A DNA stretch of 64,000 nt. Source: Chthoniobacteraceae bacterium. GTDB lineage: Bacteria > Verrucomicrobiota > Verrucomicrobiia > Chthoniobacterales > Chthoniobacteraceae. The stretch spans positions 1 to 64,000 of the forward strand of contig CANJZW010000010.1 in NCBI GenBank assembly GCA_947479475.1, written 5' to 3'. The translations under genes and the position numbers were made by a program. Below, in pieces: positions 26,578-34,853 of the stretch (position 1 is its first letter; each line of letters starts with the position of its first letter). Below the pieces are notes generated by a model, which saw only the letters and a list, made by a program, of their open reading frames with translations, made no database searches and had not been told where the DNA came from.

Positions 26578-27676
26578 CAGCAAATGTCCTTTCCATTTTT
26601 CGGAAGCAGACCAACCCTGCCATGAAAATTGCCGCGCAGCATCCCAAAGCGTAGAGCGCCCAAAGCCCTTGGACGGACTCTGCACCGAGAAGAGACGCAC
26701 GACTGCCCTCCAAAACCCAACTCAACGGATTCCATTGAAACACAGGCTTCCATTGCGAGGGGACGGCCTCGAGCGCGTAAGCGACTGGCGAAGCATACAT
26801 CAGAAAGGGAAGCAAAACAGGAAGGGCGTGTTGTACATCACGGAAACGCACCATGACGGCCGAGGCTAGAAGACCGATTCCCATTCCTGCGGCGAGAGCC
26901 GCAGCCAGCCAAACAGGCAACGCCAACACTCCAGGCCACGCGGGCTTGGCCTCCAGATAAAGTGCCGAAACAGCGAAGACTAACAAACCGATCAAAAAAT
27001 CGACCAAAGAGGACAAAACGGTCGAAAGAGGCAGCAACAAACGCGGGAAATACACCTTTGAGACCAGCGTGGCGTTACCAAGCAGCGCCATGCTGGACTT
27101 GCCCAACGTTGACTGGAAGGCATTCCAAACAAGCAACCCTGCCAGTGAAAAAAGAAAATAGGACTGCTTGTCCGCCCCCAAACCGGCCACCCAACCGAAT
27201 ACCACCGCAAAAATGCCAGCGCCTGCCACCGGTTGAAAAACCACCCAAAGAACCCCTAGAGCCGTCTGACGGTAGCGCAGTTTTAAATCGCGGGAGGCCA
27301 AAGACCAAAGGAGATCTCGGAACATCCACAGTTCCTTTAAATCCACCCAGCACCGTTGATCCATCGGCCGGATTTTTAACGTCGGCTCCTCGCCTCCCGC
27401 CCTGCGAGGGCCTTCCTCACTACCGGGTTCATATTGAGGCCGTCCAGGCAGGCCCGAGGGAGCGGCCACCACGGGGAGTCTTGCCTCAGCGGACAAAAGG
27501 GCGGGTTCCAACCCAGCGACCGGTAAAAACGACGGCTTTGTGGTTGAGCCAAGCACCGGCTTTGTTGTTAAGCCAAGCACCGGCTTTACCGTTGAGCCAA
27601 GCACCGGCTTTACCGTTGCAGGGTCGCCAGAAAGACTGCCCGAAAGGCGCTCAGATTTGTCACTGCTCGTTTCCAT
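26567..27676 (-). CDS. Polysaccharide export ABC-2 permease (Wzm type)
   Basis: Inner-membrane permease of 369 residues that pairs with the ATPase overlapping its 3' end. The core from about residue 105 on is a standard ABC-2 polysaccharide exporter: it has LWSLASRDLKLRYRQTALG, the WVVFQPVAG segment, and six hydrophobic segments. The N-terminal 100 residues are unusual: soluble, rich in Pro, Val, Thr and Lys, with three copies of an eight-residue repeat (like KPVLGSTT), encoded by a 24-bp tandem repeat. Normal Wzm proteins are about 260 residues long, so this extension is extra. An internal start nearer the core cannot be excluded. Confidence 0.93.
   Translation of the reverse strand: METSSDKSERLSGSLSGDPATVKPVLGSTVKPVLGLTTKPVLGSTTKPSFLPVAGLEPALLSAEARLPVVAAPSGLPGRPQYEPGSEEGPRRAGGEEPTLKIRPMDQRCWVDLKELWMFRDLLWSLASRDLKLRYRQTALGVLWVVFQPVAGAGIFAVVFGWVAGLGADKQSYFLFSLAGLLVWNAFQSTLGKSSMALLGNATLVSKVYFPRLLLPLSTVLSSLVDFLIGLLVFAVSALYLEAKPAWPGVLALPVWLAAALAAGMGIGLLASAVMVRFRDVQHALPVLLPFLMYASPVAYALEAVPSQWKPVFQWNPLSWVLEGSRASLLGAESVQGLWALYALGCCAAIFMAGLVCFRKMERTFADVL
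27543..27614 (-). repeat. Three 24-bp tandem repeats in the permease N-terminus
   Basis: Units lie at 27543-27566, 27567-27590 and 27591-27614 and differ by a few bases. Each keeps the frame and encodes an eight-residue unit rich in Lys, Pro, Val, Leu and Thr in the cytoplasmic N-terminal extension of the Wzm-type permease. Confidence 0.92.
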
Positions 27677-27688
27677 AGTTCCATTCTT

Positions 27689-27724
27689 TAAAACGCCGCC
27701 GAAAACACCGCCGAAAACACCGCC
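27689..27724. repeat. Short 12-bp repeats upstream of the permease
   Basis: Three 12-bp units (27689-27700, 27701-27712, 27713-27724) with the common core AAAACACCGCC lie 13-48 bp upstream of the permease start, in the gap to the HPr gene. They may affect the leader of the permease mRNA; no protein is encoded. Confidence 0.75.
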
Positions 27725-27826
27725 GCCGCCTCTGTTTCTCCCCCGCTGTGACAGATTCTGCTACCCCTTACTACGGAGGCGCCGCGAGCCTCGGTTGTAA
27801 AAAAGCCTCGCTCACGACTTAAAACC

Positions 27827-28093
27827 TCAGCGCTCTTTTTTAACAAATTCGAGCAGTAGCGCTTTGAGTCTTCCGAGGGCCTCCTCGGCATCTGGGCCAT
27901 CCGCTTCCAGGATGCATTTTGTTCCGCAGCCCAGATCTGCGGTCAAAAGATCCAAGATGCTGCGAGCGGAGAAAACTTCATGCCCCCTCCAGATGAAAAT
28001 TTTCGAGCTAAATTGCCGCGCCGTCTTCACAAACTCCGCCGCAGGACGGGCGTGCAATCCGAGGGAATTTAGGATTTCCACCTCGCACTTCAT
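27827..28093 (-). CDS. HPr-family phosphocarrier protein
   Basis: Small cytoplasmic phosphocarrier of 88 residues, the normal HPr length. The phosphorylated histidine is His14 in LGLHARPAAEF. Ser45 in SARSILDLL sits at the position equivalent to the regulatory Ser46 of Gram-positive HPr. The ATG at 28093 is chosen because it gives the standard MKCEVEILNSLGLHARP start; upstream in-frame sequence does not match the family. The gene precedes the polysaccharide export genes by 150 bp on the same strand. No PTS enzyme I, permease or HPr kinase lies in the window, so the protein may serve regulation rather than sugar uptake. Confidence 0.93.
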   Translation of the reverse strand: MKCEVEILNSLGLHARPAAEFVKTARQFSSKIFIWRGHEVFSARSILDLLTADLGCGTKCILEADGPDAEEALGRLKALLLEFVKKER

Positions 28094-28371
28094 GTGGGAC
28101 GCTAACATCGAAAAGGCTGGCGTGCAAATCGAGGGCCTGGGCTCTGGGTTGATGGGAGTGCGGTTCCCCTCCCGTGGGAAGAAAAAGCCTGCTTGCAAGA
28201 AAGCAAAATCCTGTCGAAAACTTACCTTCGACCGATTTTGCAGGAGAGCTCCGGGCTCCGGGCTCCGCCAATTTTAGATTCCACCCCAAAGAACTTCTTT
28301 ACCGCCGCATTGTTTCACAGCCGTTACGATTACTCCACAGGGATGCCATTTCTGCCGACCAAAATCTTGAC

Positions 28372-29172
28372 GTGAATCACTCTTCCTCCACCTCGCTGAA
28401 AGAAAGTTCAAGCCGTGGCACTTTGGGCCGCCGGATTCTTGCGCGCAGATCCTCCCCAACGGCGTACACTGTACGGATGGCTGCATCGCAAAAGGATGTA
28501 CGGGCGGCTCAGGGTTTGCGCTTCATGATTTTTAATTTGGAACTACAGGAAGGCCTTGAGTCTTCATTCTTAACCCTAAGAGACGAAGACACTTATGATA
28601 CAGCATGCGATCACCTCCTTGTGGAATGCGACGGGGAGGTAGTCGGGACCTATCGGATGCAGACCGGGGATAGGGCTGCCCAGTACGGGGGATTTTACAG
28701 CGCGCAGGAGTTCGACTTGAGGCCGTTTGATGCGGTGCGTTCTCAAGTTTTGGAGCTGGGCCGGGCATGCGTGCATATCGAACACCGCAACCTCCACGTG
28801 CTTTCGCTGCTCTGGCGAGGAATCGCCGCCTATGCCAGAGCGAACGGTTGCCGCTATTTTTTAGGTTGCAGTTCATTGACCTCCCAAGACCCTGAAGAGG
28901 GTAATGCGCTCCACCAGATGCTTTCCCAGAAACATCTCGCTCCAGAGCAGTTTCAGACAACCCCCCTTCCCGGCTGGGAGTGCCCGCCGCCCGAGAGGGA
29001 GCGAGACCCGGCACCCGTCCCTCGGGCGCCGAAACTACTGACGGCTTACCTTTCCCTTGGTGCCAAAATTTGTGCGCCACCTGCGCTTGACCGGGAGTTC
29101 AAGACCATCGATTTTCTCACGTTGCTTGACCTTGAAACCCTCCCAGCCAGCGCCGCCCAGTTTCTCTCCTGA
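28372..29172 (+). CDS. OlsB-like N-acyltransferase (GNAT fold)
   Basis: Protein of about 266 residues resembling OlsB, which acylates the alpha-amino group of ornithine from acyl-ACP to make lyso-ornithine lipid. Visible features are YTVRMAASQKDVRAAQGLRF, CDHLLVECDGEVVGTYRM and LELGRACVHIEHRNLHVLSL, the family core with its Glu-Leu-Gly-Arg-Ala-Cys-Val segment. No ATG occurs before the family core; GTG at 28372 is proposed because it gives an OlsB-like length. The following gene is a PlsC-like acyltransferase, the OlsA partner in other bacteria. Substrate assignment rests on the pair and is an inference. Confidence 0.85.
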   Translation: MNHSSSTSLKESSSRGTLGRRILARRSSPTAYTVRMAASQKDVRAAQGLRFMIFNLELQEGLESSFLTLRDEDTYDTACDHLLVECDGEVVGTYRMQTGDRAAQYGGFYSAQEFDLRPFDAVRSQVLELGRACVHIEHRNLHVLSLLWRGIAAYARANGCRYFLGCSSLTSQDPEEGNALHQMLSQKHLAPEQFQTTPLPGWECPPPERERDPAPVPRAPKLLTAYLSLGAKICAPPALDREFKTIDFLTLLDLETLPASAAQFLS

Positions 29173-29986
29173 CGAATCGTCGCCAGCTCAAAAATCGCCG
29201 CCTGATGCCGCGCCAAAAACGCGCCTAGCGGAAATCGGGCCGGTTGATTTTGTGGGCAAAAGCGCCCGCATTGTGATTCAGCTACTCCACGGTCTTGTCC
29301 ACTTCCATCGATTGGGCGCGCCGGGCCCCAACGCCAGTGCGGGCGTCCTTAAGGCAAGGGCTCTCAAGCTGAACCGCCTCTGCGTTGCTCTGTTGGACCA
29401 CATTCAGGTGAGGCATTCAGTTCGCGGTGTACTTCCAGAGACAGGTTTGCTGGTGACCAACCACGTCAGTTTTTTGGATATCATTTTTTTAGGGGCGCTT
29501 AAGCCCATGCTCTTTGTGTCAAAAGCGGAAGTGGCGAGCTGGCCCCTTGTGGGACACATTGCAAGCAGTGCAGGCACACTCTACGTGGAACGCAGCCGCC
29601 GCACAGATGTTTCGCGAGTGAACGCCGCACTGCGTCGCGCATTGGAGGCTGAAGTTTTGGTGACGCTTTTTCCTGAAGGCACGAGTTCGGACGGTTCGAG
29701 CGTGCTGCCTTTCCAAGCCTCCCTTCTGCAACCGGCGGTGGACGTCGGAGCACAAGTGACACCGGGGCACTTGGAATACACAGGGGCGGACAAAACCCGC
29801 GCCGATGACATCGCCTACTTTGGAGAGCGCAATCTGGGGCCCTGCATGCTCGCCCTGCTCAAGCGAAGGGAGACCTTCGCCACACTGCGCTGCGCGCCAC
29901 CCATGGATTCCAGTGCGGGCCGCAAAACCCTTGCGCCGGCCCTCCACGCAGAAGTGGTGCGTCTTTCCCGAGAACGCCGGCCATGA
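29057..29986 (+). CDS. PlsC-like acyltransferase (OlsA-like)
   Basis: Lysophospholipid/lyso-ornithine-lipid acyltransferase of up to 309 residues, probably peripheral to the inner membrane. The catalytic H-x4-D motif is NHVSFLD at 135-141 (from the proposed start) and the glycerol-phosphate-binding motif is FPEGTS at 205-210. A hydrophobic segment precedes motif I. The proposed TTG start at 29057 overlaps the upstream OlsB-like gene by 116 bp; several other non-ATG starts (GTG or TTG) further down would shorten it, and the family core only begins near residue 70. With its neighbour it forms a probable OlsBA pair. A general phosphatidic-acid acyltransferase role remains possible. Confidence 0.85.
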   Translation: MVPKFVRHLRLTGSSRPSIFSRCLTLKPSQPAPPSFSPDESSPAQKSPPDAAPKTRLAEIGPVDFVGKSARIVIQLLHGLVHFHRLGAPGPNASAGVLKARALKLNRLCVALLDHIQVRHSVRGVLPETGLLVTNHVSFLDIIFLGALKPMLFVSKAEVASWPLVGHIASSAGTLYVERSRRTDVSRVNAALRRALEAEVLVTLFPEGTSSDGSSVLPFQASLLQPAVDVGAQVTPGHLEYTGADKTRADDIAYFGERNLGPCMLALLKRRETFATLRCAPPMDSSAGRKTLAPALHAEVVRLSRERRP

Positions 29987-29987
29987 C

Positions 29988-30070
29988 GCTTCAGGGTAGC
30001 TTCAGGGTAGCTTCAGGGTAGCTTCAGGGTAGCTTCAGGGTAGCTTCAGGGTAGCTTCAGGGTAGCTTCA
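29988..30070. repeat. 11-bp tandem repeat array between convergent genes
   Basis: Seven perfect copies of GCTTCAGGGTA lie at 29988-30064, followed by a six-base partial copy. The array starts 2 bp after the acyltransferase stop and ends 26 bp before the mnmE stop. The 11-bp unit is not a multiple of three. No spacer separates the units, so this is not a CRISPR array. Confidence 0.97.
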
Positions 30071-30095
30071 AAGGGAGGCGGCCCTCGGCTGCCGA

Positions 30096-31442
30096 CTATT
30101 TTCCGATACAGAAAGTGCTGAAGATTCGCCCGAGAAGATCCTCGGTATCGGCACGGCCGACAACCTCTCCGGCGGCTGCAAGCGCGGCGCGCAGTTCTTC
30201 GGCGACAAACTCTGGGGGAAGGTTCTTTGTAAAGGCGACTTCGGCGGCCTGTAGAAAACGGTGACTTCGGGAGAGGCACTCGTGGTGTCTCGCATTGATG
30301 GAGACATCATTTTCAACGTCGGCCTGCCCGAGGCAAAGCTGCAATTTTTGGACAATTGCCTCCTCGAGCGGCTCCATCCCCCCTTGGGAAAGACAGGAGA
30401 TTCGCACGGCATTCACGGAATTCCAGCTTGGATGCTCTGGCAAATCCGCCTTGTTTAGAACAAGCAAAGAACCCGTTCCTTCTTTTGGGAGTTCAGAGGG
30501 AGCGATGGTCGAACCGTCAAAAAGATGAAGGACAAGATCGGCTTGGTCTCGCTGTTTTTTGGCACGCAGAATCCCCTCCTGCTCGAGGGCATCAGCTCCA
30601 TCCCTGATGCCTGCGGTGTCAACCAAGCGCAGGGGCCAGCCCCTGAGCATGACCACCTCCTCCAAAACGTCGCGGGTCGTCCCGGGGATGGCGCTCACAA
30701 TAGCGCGCTCAAAGCCCAAGAGCACGTTGAGCAGGCTGCTTTTGCCGACGTTGGGAGGCCCGCTCAAAACCGTGCGCAGCCCAGATCTCAAAACACGTCC
30801 CTGCCGTGCCGTGGCGAGCAACCGCTCAAGCTCCGCCATTTTTTCGCGCATCCGCTCAAGCATGACGGCCCCAGTGTCAGGAGAAATATCCTCCTCCGGA
30901 AAATCGATGTAGGCCTCTACGTGTGCCAACAAATCAAGGAGATCCCCATGGAAAGCGCGCATCCAGTTCCCCAGGCGCCCCTCCAATTGTCGCGCCGCCG
31001 CCTTGAGCGCAAGGTCACTCTGGGCGCCGATAATATCCATGACGGCCTCCGCCTGAGTAAGGTCCAGTTTTCCGTTTAAATAGGCCCGCCGGGTAAACTC
31101 GCCGGCGGCGGCCGATGTGGCACCCGAGCGCAACAACAACTCCAGCACCCGCCGGGTTACAAGCACACCCCCGTGGCACCCAATCTCTACGACGTCCTCG
31201 CCCGTAAAGCTCGCGGGCGCGCGAAAAACGGTGAGCAGCACCTCATCGACGATTTCGCCCTGGTCACAAATCGAGCCGAAGTGAGCCGTCCGTGGTTCCA
31301 GCCCGCGACCTACGGTTGACTTGGCTCGACGCCCGGGCACGAACACCCTTTGGGCGATGGAGACGGAGTCCGGCCCACTCAGACGAATCAAGGCGATAGC
31401 CCCCTGGCCGGGGGGGGTGGCGATGGCGGCGATGGTTTCCAT
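30096..31442 (-). CDS. mnmE: tRNA modification GTPase MnmE
   Basis: Cytoplasmic GTPase of 448 residues that works with MnmG to modify U34 of certain tRNAs (5-carboxymethylaminomethyl or related groups). The N-terminal folate-binding domain starts METIAAIATPPGQGAIALIR. The G domain carries GPPNVGKS (228-235), GTTRD, LVDTAGIR and NKAD. The C-terminus ends with the family CIGK motif (445-448), holding the functionally essential Cys. The ATG at 31442 gives the standard N-terminus; longer in-frame sequence would overlap hisC. The gene lies 59 bp downstream of hisC on the same strand. MnmG is not in the window. Confidence 0.97.
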   Translation of the reverse strand: METIAAIATPPGQGAIALIRLSGPDSVSIAQRVFVPGRRAKSTVGRGLEPRTAHFGSICDQGEIVDEVLLTVFRAPASFTGEDVVEIGCHGGVLVTRRVLELLLRSGATSAAAGEFTRRAYLNGKLDLTQAEAVMDIIGAQSDLALKAAARQLEGRLGNWMRAFHGDLLDLLAHVEAYIDFPEEDISPDTGAVMLERMREKMAELERLLATARQGRVLRSGLRTVLSGPPNVGKSSLLNVLLGFERAIVSAIPGTTRDVLEEVVMLRGWPLRLVDTAGIRDGADALEQEGILRAKKQRDQADLVLHLFDGSTIAPSELPKEGTGSLLVLNKADLPEHPSWNSVNAVRISCLSQGGMEPLEEAIVQKLQLCLGQADVENDVSINARHHECLSRSHRFLQAAEVAFTKNLPPEFVAEELRAALAAAGEVVGRADTEDLLGRIFSTFCIGK

Positions 31443-31501
31443 TGAGAGTCCGGTTTGAGCCCAGGAACTGGCCAACGTGGCCAAAAAGCTCAGCGGAGGG
31501 G

Positions 31502-32617
31502 CTACTTGGACTCCCCTGGGTGTTCTGCCAGCAACGCGGTCAGGGCTGAAATGAAACGGCGGTTTTGGTCCATGGTTCCCACGGAGACTCGAACCCACTG
31601 CGGAAGCTTGTAGGCCGCCATATCTCGAATGATGATTCCCTGCTTCATCAACGCGTTGAACACCGCCTTTCCGTCACCAACCTTGACTAGCACGAAGTTT
31701 GCATGGCTCGGAATGAACTCGAGCTGAAGCTTGGCAAAGCTTTCGTGAAAATAAGCGCGCCCCTCGTCTGTAATGCGCCTGGTTTTATCCTGATGCTCCT
31801 GATCCAGCAACCCGGCGAGCGCTCCGGCTTGGGCGATTCCGTTTGCGTTAAACGGCTGCCGCGTCTTTTGCAGGACGGAAATCAAATCCGGGTTGGCTAA
31901 CCCGTACCCGATCCGCAAATTCGCCAGTCCCTGGATTTTTGAAAATGTCCTCAAAACCACAACATTCCGGCCATCCCGCACGAATTTCAGGGTGTCCGGC
32001 GGATTATCGAGGAACTCAAAATAAGCCTCGTCAAATACGACCACCACGTGGTCCGGAACCTTGTCCATGAACCGATCGATTTCCTCCTGAGAAACCAGTG
32101 TTCCTGTCGGGTTGTTGGGATTGGCGATGAACACCTCCCGTGTCGCCGGGGTGATCGCAGCCAGCATGGCCTCCAAATCGTGTTTAAACCCTGGATCAGG
32201 CACCTCTACAGTGCGGGCCCCAAATAAAGTGGCCATGAGCTTGTAGACGACGAATGCATGTTCCGCCGTGACAATTTCATCTCCCGGTTTCAGGAAGGCG
32301 TGTCCGATGAACTCAATAACTTCATTCGAACCGCACCCCAGGATCACATTTTCCCGCTTCAGACCGCACCGCTCTCCAATCGCTTCTCTTAAATAGTACC
32401 CGCCACCGTCAGGATAGAAATGCCCGCGCTCGAGGCACGCGTGCATGGCATCGAGTGCTTTGGGGGAAGGTCCCAGCGGATTTTCGTTCGACGCCAGTTT
32501 CACAATTGAAGAGGGCTCAATGCCAAGTTCACGAGCCACATCTTCTATCGGTTTGCCGGGCTCATAAGCCACAAGATCGCGAAGCCAAGGGTGGGCAAGA
32601 TTCCAAATAGGAGACAT
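31502..32617 (-). CDS. hisC: Histidinol-phosphate aminotransferase
   Basis: PLP-dependent class I/II aminotransferase of 371 residues that converts histidinol phosphate and 2-oxoglutarate to imidazole acetol phosphate and glutamate in histidine synthesis. Features are VKLASNENPLGPSPKAL near the start, the EAYFEF segment, and TFSKIQGLANLRIGYG with the Schiff-base lysine. The ATG at 32617 gives the family start SPIWNLAHPWLRDLVAYEPG; a second in-frame ATG at 32650 adds 11 residues and cannot be excluded. No other his gene is nearby, so it stands outside a his operon. Some HisC-like enzymes also handle aromatic amino acids. Confidence 0.93.
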   Translation of the reverse strand: MSPIWNLAHPWLRDLVAYEPGKPIEDVARELGIEPSSIVKLASNENPLGPSPKALDAMHACLERGHFYPDGGGYYLREAIGERCGLKRENVILGCGSNEVIEFIGHAFLKPGDEIVTAEHAFVVYKLMATLFGARTVEVPDPGFKHDLEAMLAAITPATREVFIANPNNPTGTLVSQEEIDRFMDKVPDHVVVVFDEAYFEFLDNPPDTLKFVRDGRNVVVLRTFSKIQGLANLRIGYGLANPDLISVLQKTRQPFNANGIAQAGALAGLLDQEHQDKTRRITDEGRAYFHESFAKLQLEFIPSHANFVLVKVGDGKAVFNALMKQGIIIRDMAAYKLPQWVRVSVGTMDQNRRFISALTALLAEHPGESK

Positions 32618-32817
32618 AAGAGTTGGGAATATAAGGGGGTTGAGGTTCATTTGCCAATGTCAGGCAAACAATGATTTGAGAAGCTGCGATTGCAACGGCA
32701 CGCGCCCCATTCGCCTAGACAGCCACAGCGCCGCCATCCACCCCGCTAAAATCTCTGAAGCCTTGGAGCCCCTGAGGCTCCCGCACTAAAGTCCTCCCCT
32801 CCTCAAATCCTCAAAAA

Positions 32818-34830
32818 TCAGGGTGCGCTCACTTCTCGCACGTAAATATTTACCTGCCCATCCGGAGTTCGGCGCACTTCTCGGATTTCAAATCCCCGGC
32901 CATCCTCCCGGGCAATCGAAGCCCCTTGCTGAGGAGGCACCGCCCCTGCGGGGTATTCGACAATGACCCGCGGTTGGACTTTCCCTTCCCCAGCGCTTGT
33001 CTGACGAAGCACCGCCCGGTTCGTTCCCGCCGCGGTGACGGTAAACCGGCCGTGCAAATACATCGGCGCGCCATCGTTCCGGCCCTGCAGCGAAGTCGCT
33101 TGTTCCGCCGTCACCGATTTTCCTCCTGGAGATCTGCCCCCGCTGTAGGTCTTCCAACTGCCTGTCGCTTGGGTGGTCGAGGGCGCCGGCGATGCCGCAA
33201 GAAAGGGTTTGCCCGCCACACCGCCCGTCGCTGAACCAGCGGCCCCCGGCACCCCCTGAGAGGATATGGGTCCCTTCGCGAGCTTGAGAGGCTCCGCAGG
33301 CGGGCGGCCTCCCTCCGGGGATGCCGGCGATTCTCCCCTTGGACCAAGTTTGGCCGGAGCAGGCGGTACGACCCCATTGCTGGAAACTTGAGTGCCGGAA
33401 GGATTCTTTACCAACGCCGTACCGTTCGCCTGAGCCGCGCCCTGGGCAGGAAGTATTTTTGCGGTTTTTGCCCCCGCCCCGGCGGGCAATGCGGGTGTGG
33501 GATCCGCCGTAACCTTCGACCCAGGCCCGGAAACCGGCGGGCTCAAAGGAACTGGAGCAGGCGCCGCGTTGGCCGCAATCGGATTAGAGACAACGGGAAC
33601 GACCGGGACCACCTTGGACATCCAAGCGGGATTGCTGTTTTTAAGAGACCCCGCCTTCGTTGCCTGATCTGTTTTGGCTACAGGCTCCCCTTTGAGCCCC
33701 TGTTCAGGCTTCAGCACCGGCTCCGCCTTGGGCACTGGCTCCGCCTTGGGCACTGGCTCCGCCTTGGGCACCGGCTCCGCACGGGCAACGGGTTCTCCGG
33801 GAATACCCCGCTCTGGCAGGGCCTCCTTCGGATTTCCCGCTACGTTCAACGCAGGAGAGATCACGGCGGAACTGCCGCCAGCAAGGGCATCCGCCCCGAC
33901 TTTTTCCGGTGTGGATGCAGAGGAACGCGCACCCTCCTGAGCGGAGACCATCCCAGCCGATCCCAGGGAAGCTTGCGGAGCCTGGGAAGGTTCGTCCACT
34001 CGGACAATTTCACCGGCCTGCTCCGGCGCCTGCCCGGGTTGACCCGCCTTGACGATCGCACGGCGCCGGAGGTTTTCACGCATCACGGAACGCACCTCCT
34101 CGCCGCGGACTAACGGAAAACCGGCTCCGACGTTAACCAAGGAGGGCGGTTCGAGAGAAAAACTGCCGACTCCGTTTTTAAGAGCGTAACTTCCGTAAAG
34201 CAGGGGGAAGACAGACACCTGGAGGCGGCCGTCTGGGGCGTGGCTGACCTGCACAATGGCGGAAAGGTCGAGCGTTCTTTGGAGGCGCAATTCCAAACCC
34301 GGCTGCAGGAGGGCGAGCACATCGGCCACGCTTTCCTTTGGCGTCGGATAAACCACCTCCGCAAGCATCTGGGGAAAATCCGCGGACTGGGTCAGCACGA
34401 CCACTCCGGAGCTCAGAAGGTCCCCGCGCTGGAGTTCGTACGCGCGGAGGATGACAAACTTTCCAGTCAGATAGGGGACGATCTTTTTGGTTTCCGTGTA
34501 GTTTTTAAGGTAGCACCGGAAAAGCAACTCGTTCTCCCGCTGCATTTGGAGGGCCGTGTACTTGCTATAGCGCTCGAAGACGCGCTGGGCCTCGAGAAAC
34601 TCACCGGGAGGGGCCTTGGTGATGGCAAACCGCACGGGCGGGGCGAGTTTACCCAAGCGCTGCAAGATGCGGTAGGCCCGCGGTTGTTCGGGATGGCCGA
34701 ACACATAGAAGCTTCCCAGCCAGCAGGCAAAAACGAGGGCAGCCAGCAGCAGCAAAAACACCGTCCACAGAAACAAATTGTCCCGGCCCGCTTCTTTCGC
34801 CGGCTCCTCCTTGAAAACGCTGTTCGGCAT
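32818..34830 (-). CDS. Large membrane-anchored low-complexity protein
   Basis: I do not recognise a family. The 670-residue protein has a short cytoplasmic N-terminus, one strong transmembrane helix (about residues 19-45) and a long extracytoplasmic part. Residues 46-265 look folded and hydrophobic in places. Residues 270-590 are rich in Pro, Ala, Gly, Ser and Lys and include a run of six-residue repeats (like EPVPKA) encoded by 18-bp repeats. The last 70 residues look folded again. This is compatible with a periplasmic protein that reaches through peptidoglycan. It lies divergent or adjacent to genes with no obvious link (iscA type, hisC). Confidence 0.8.
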   Translation of the reverse strand: MPNSVFKEEPAKEAGRDNLFLWTVFLLLLAALVFACWLGSFYVFGHPEQPRAYRILQRLGKLAPPVRFAITKAPPGEFLEAQRVFERYSKYTALQMQRENELLFRCYLKNYTETKKIVPYLTGKFVILRAYELQRGDLLSSGVVVLTQSADFPQMLAEVVYPTPKESVADVLALLQPGLELRLQRTLDLSAIVQVSHAPDGRLQVSVFPLLYGSYALKNGVGSFSLEPPSLVNVGAGFPLVRGEEVRSVMRENLRRRAIVKAGQPGQAPEQAGEIVRVDEPSQAPQASLGSAGMVSAQEGARSSASTPEKVGADALAGGSSAVISPALNVAGNPKEALPERGIPGEPVARAEPVPKAEPVPKAEPVPKAEPVLKPEQGLKGEPVAKTDQATKAGSLKNSNPAWMSKVVPVVPVVSNPIAANAAPAPVPLSPPVSGPGSKVTADPTPALPAGAGAKTAKILPAQGAAQANGTALVKNPSGTQVSSNGVVPPAPAKLGPRGESPASPEGGRPPAEPLKLAKGPISSQGVPGAAGSATGGVAGKPFLAASPAPSTTQATGSWKTYSGGRSPGGKSVTAEQATSLQGRNDGAPMYLHGRFTVTAAGTNRAVLRQTSAGEGKVQPRVIVEYPAGAVPPQQGASIAREDGRGFEIREVRRTPDGQVNIYVREVSAP
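33719..33780 (-). repeat. 18-bp tandem repeats in the low-complexity protein
   Basis: Three 18-bp units at 33719-33736, 33737-33754 and 33755-33772, followed by a partial unit to 33780, encode the six-residue unit of the Pro-Lys-rich region. The frame is kept, and a diverged fourth protein copy (residues like EPVLKP) lies on the 3' side in the coding direction. Confidence 0.93.
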
Positions 34831-34853
34831 TGGATCTTCTCAACGCGGCATCC

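Noticed and set aside
29988-30070. Possible CRISPR array
   Set aside because: Units are 11 bp, directly adjacent and without spacers, and no cas gene is nearby.
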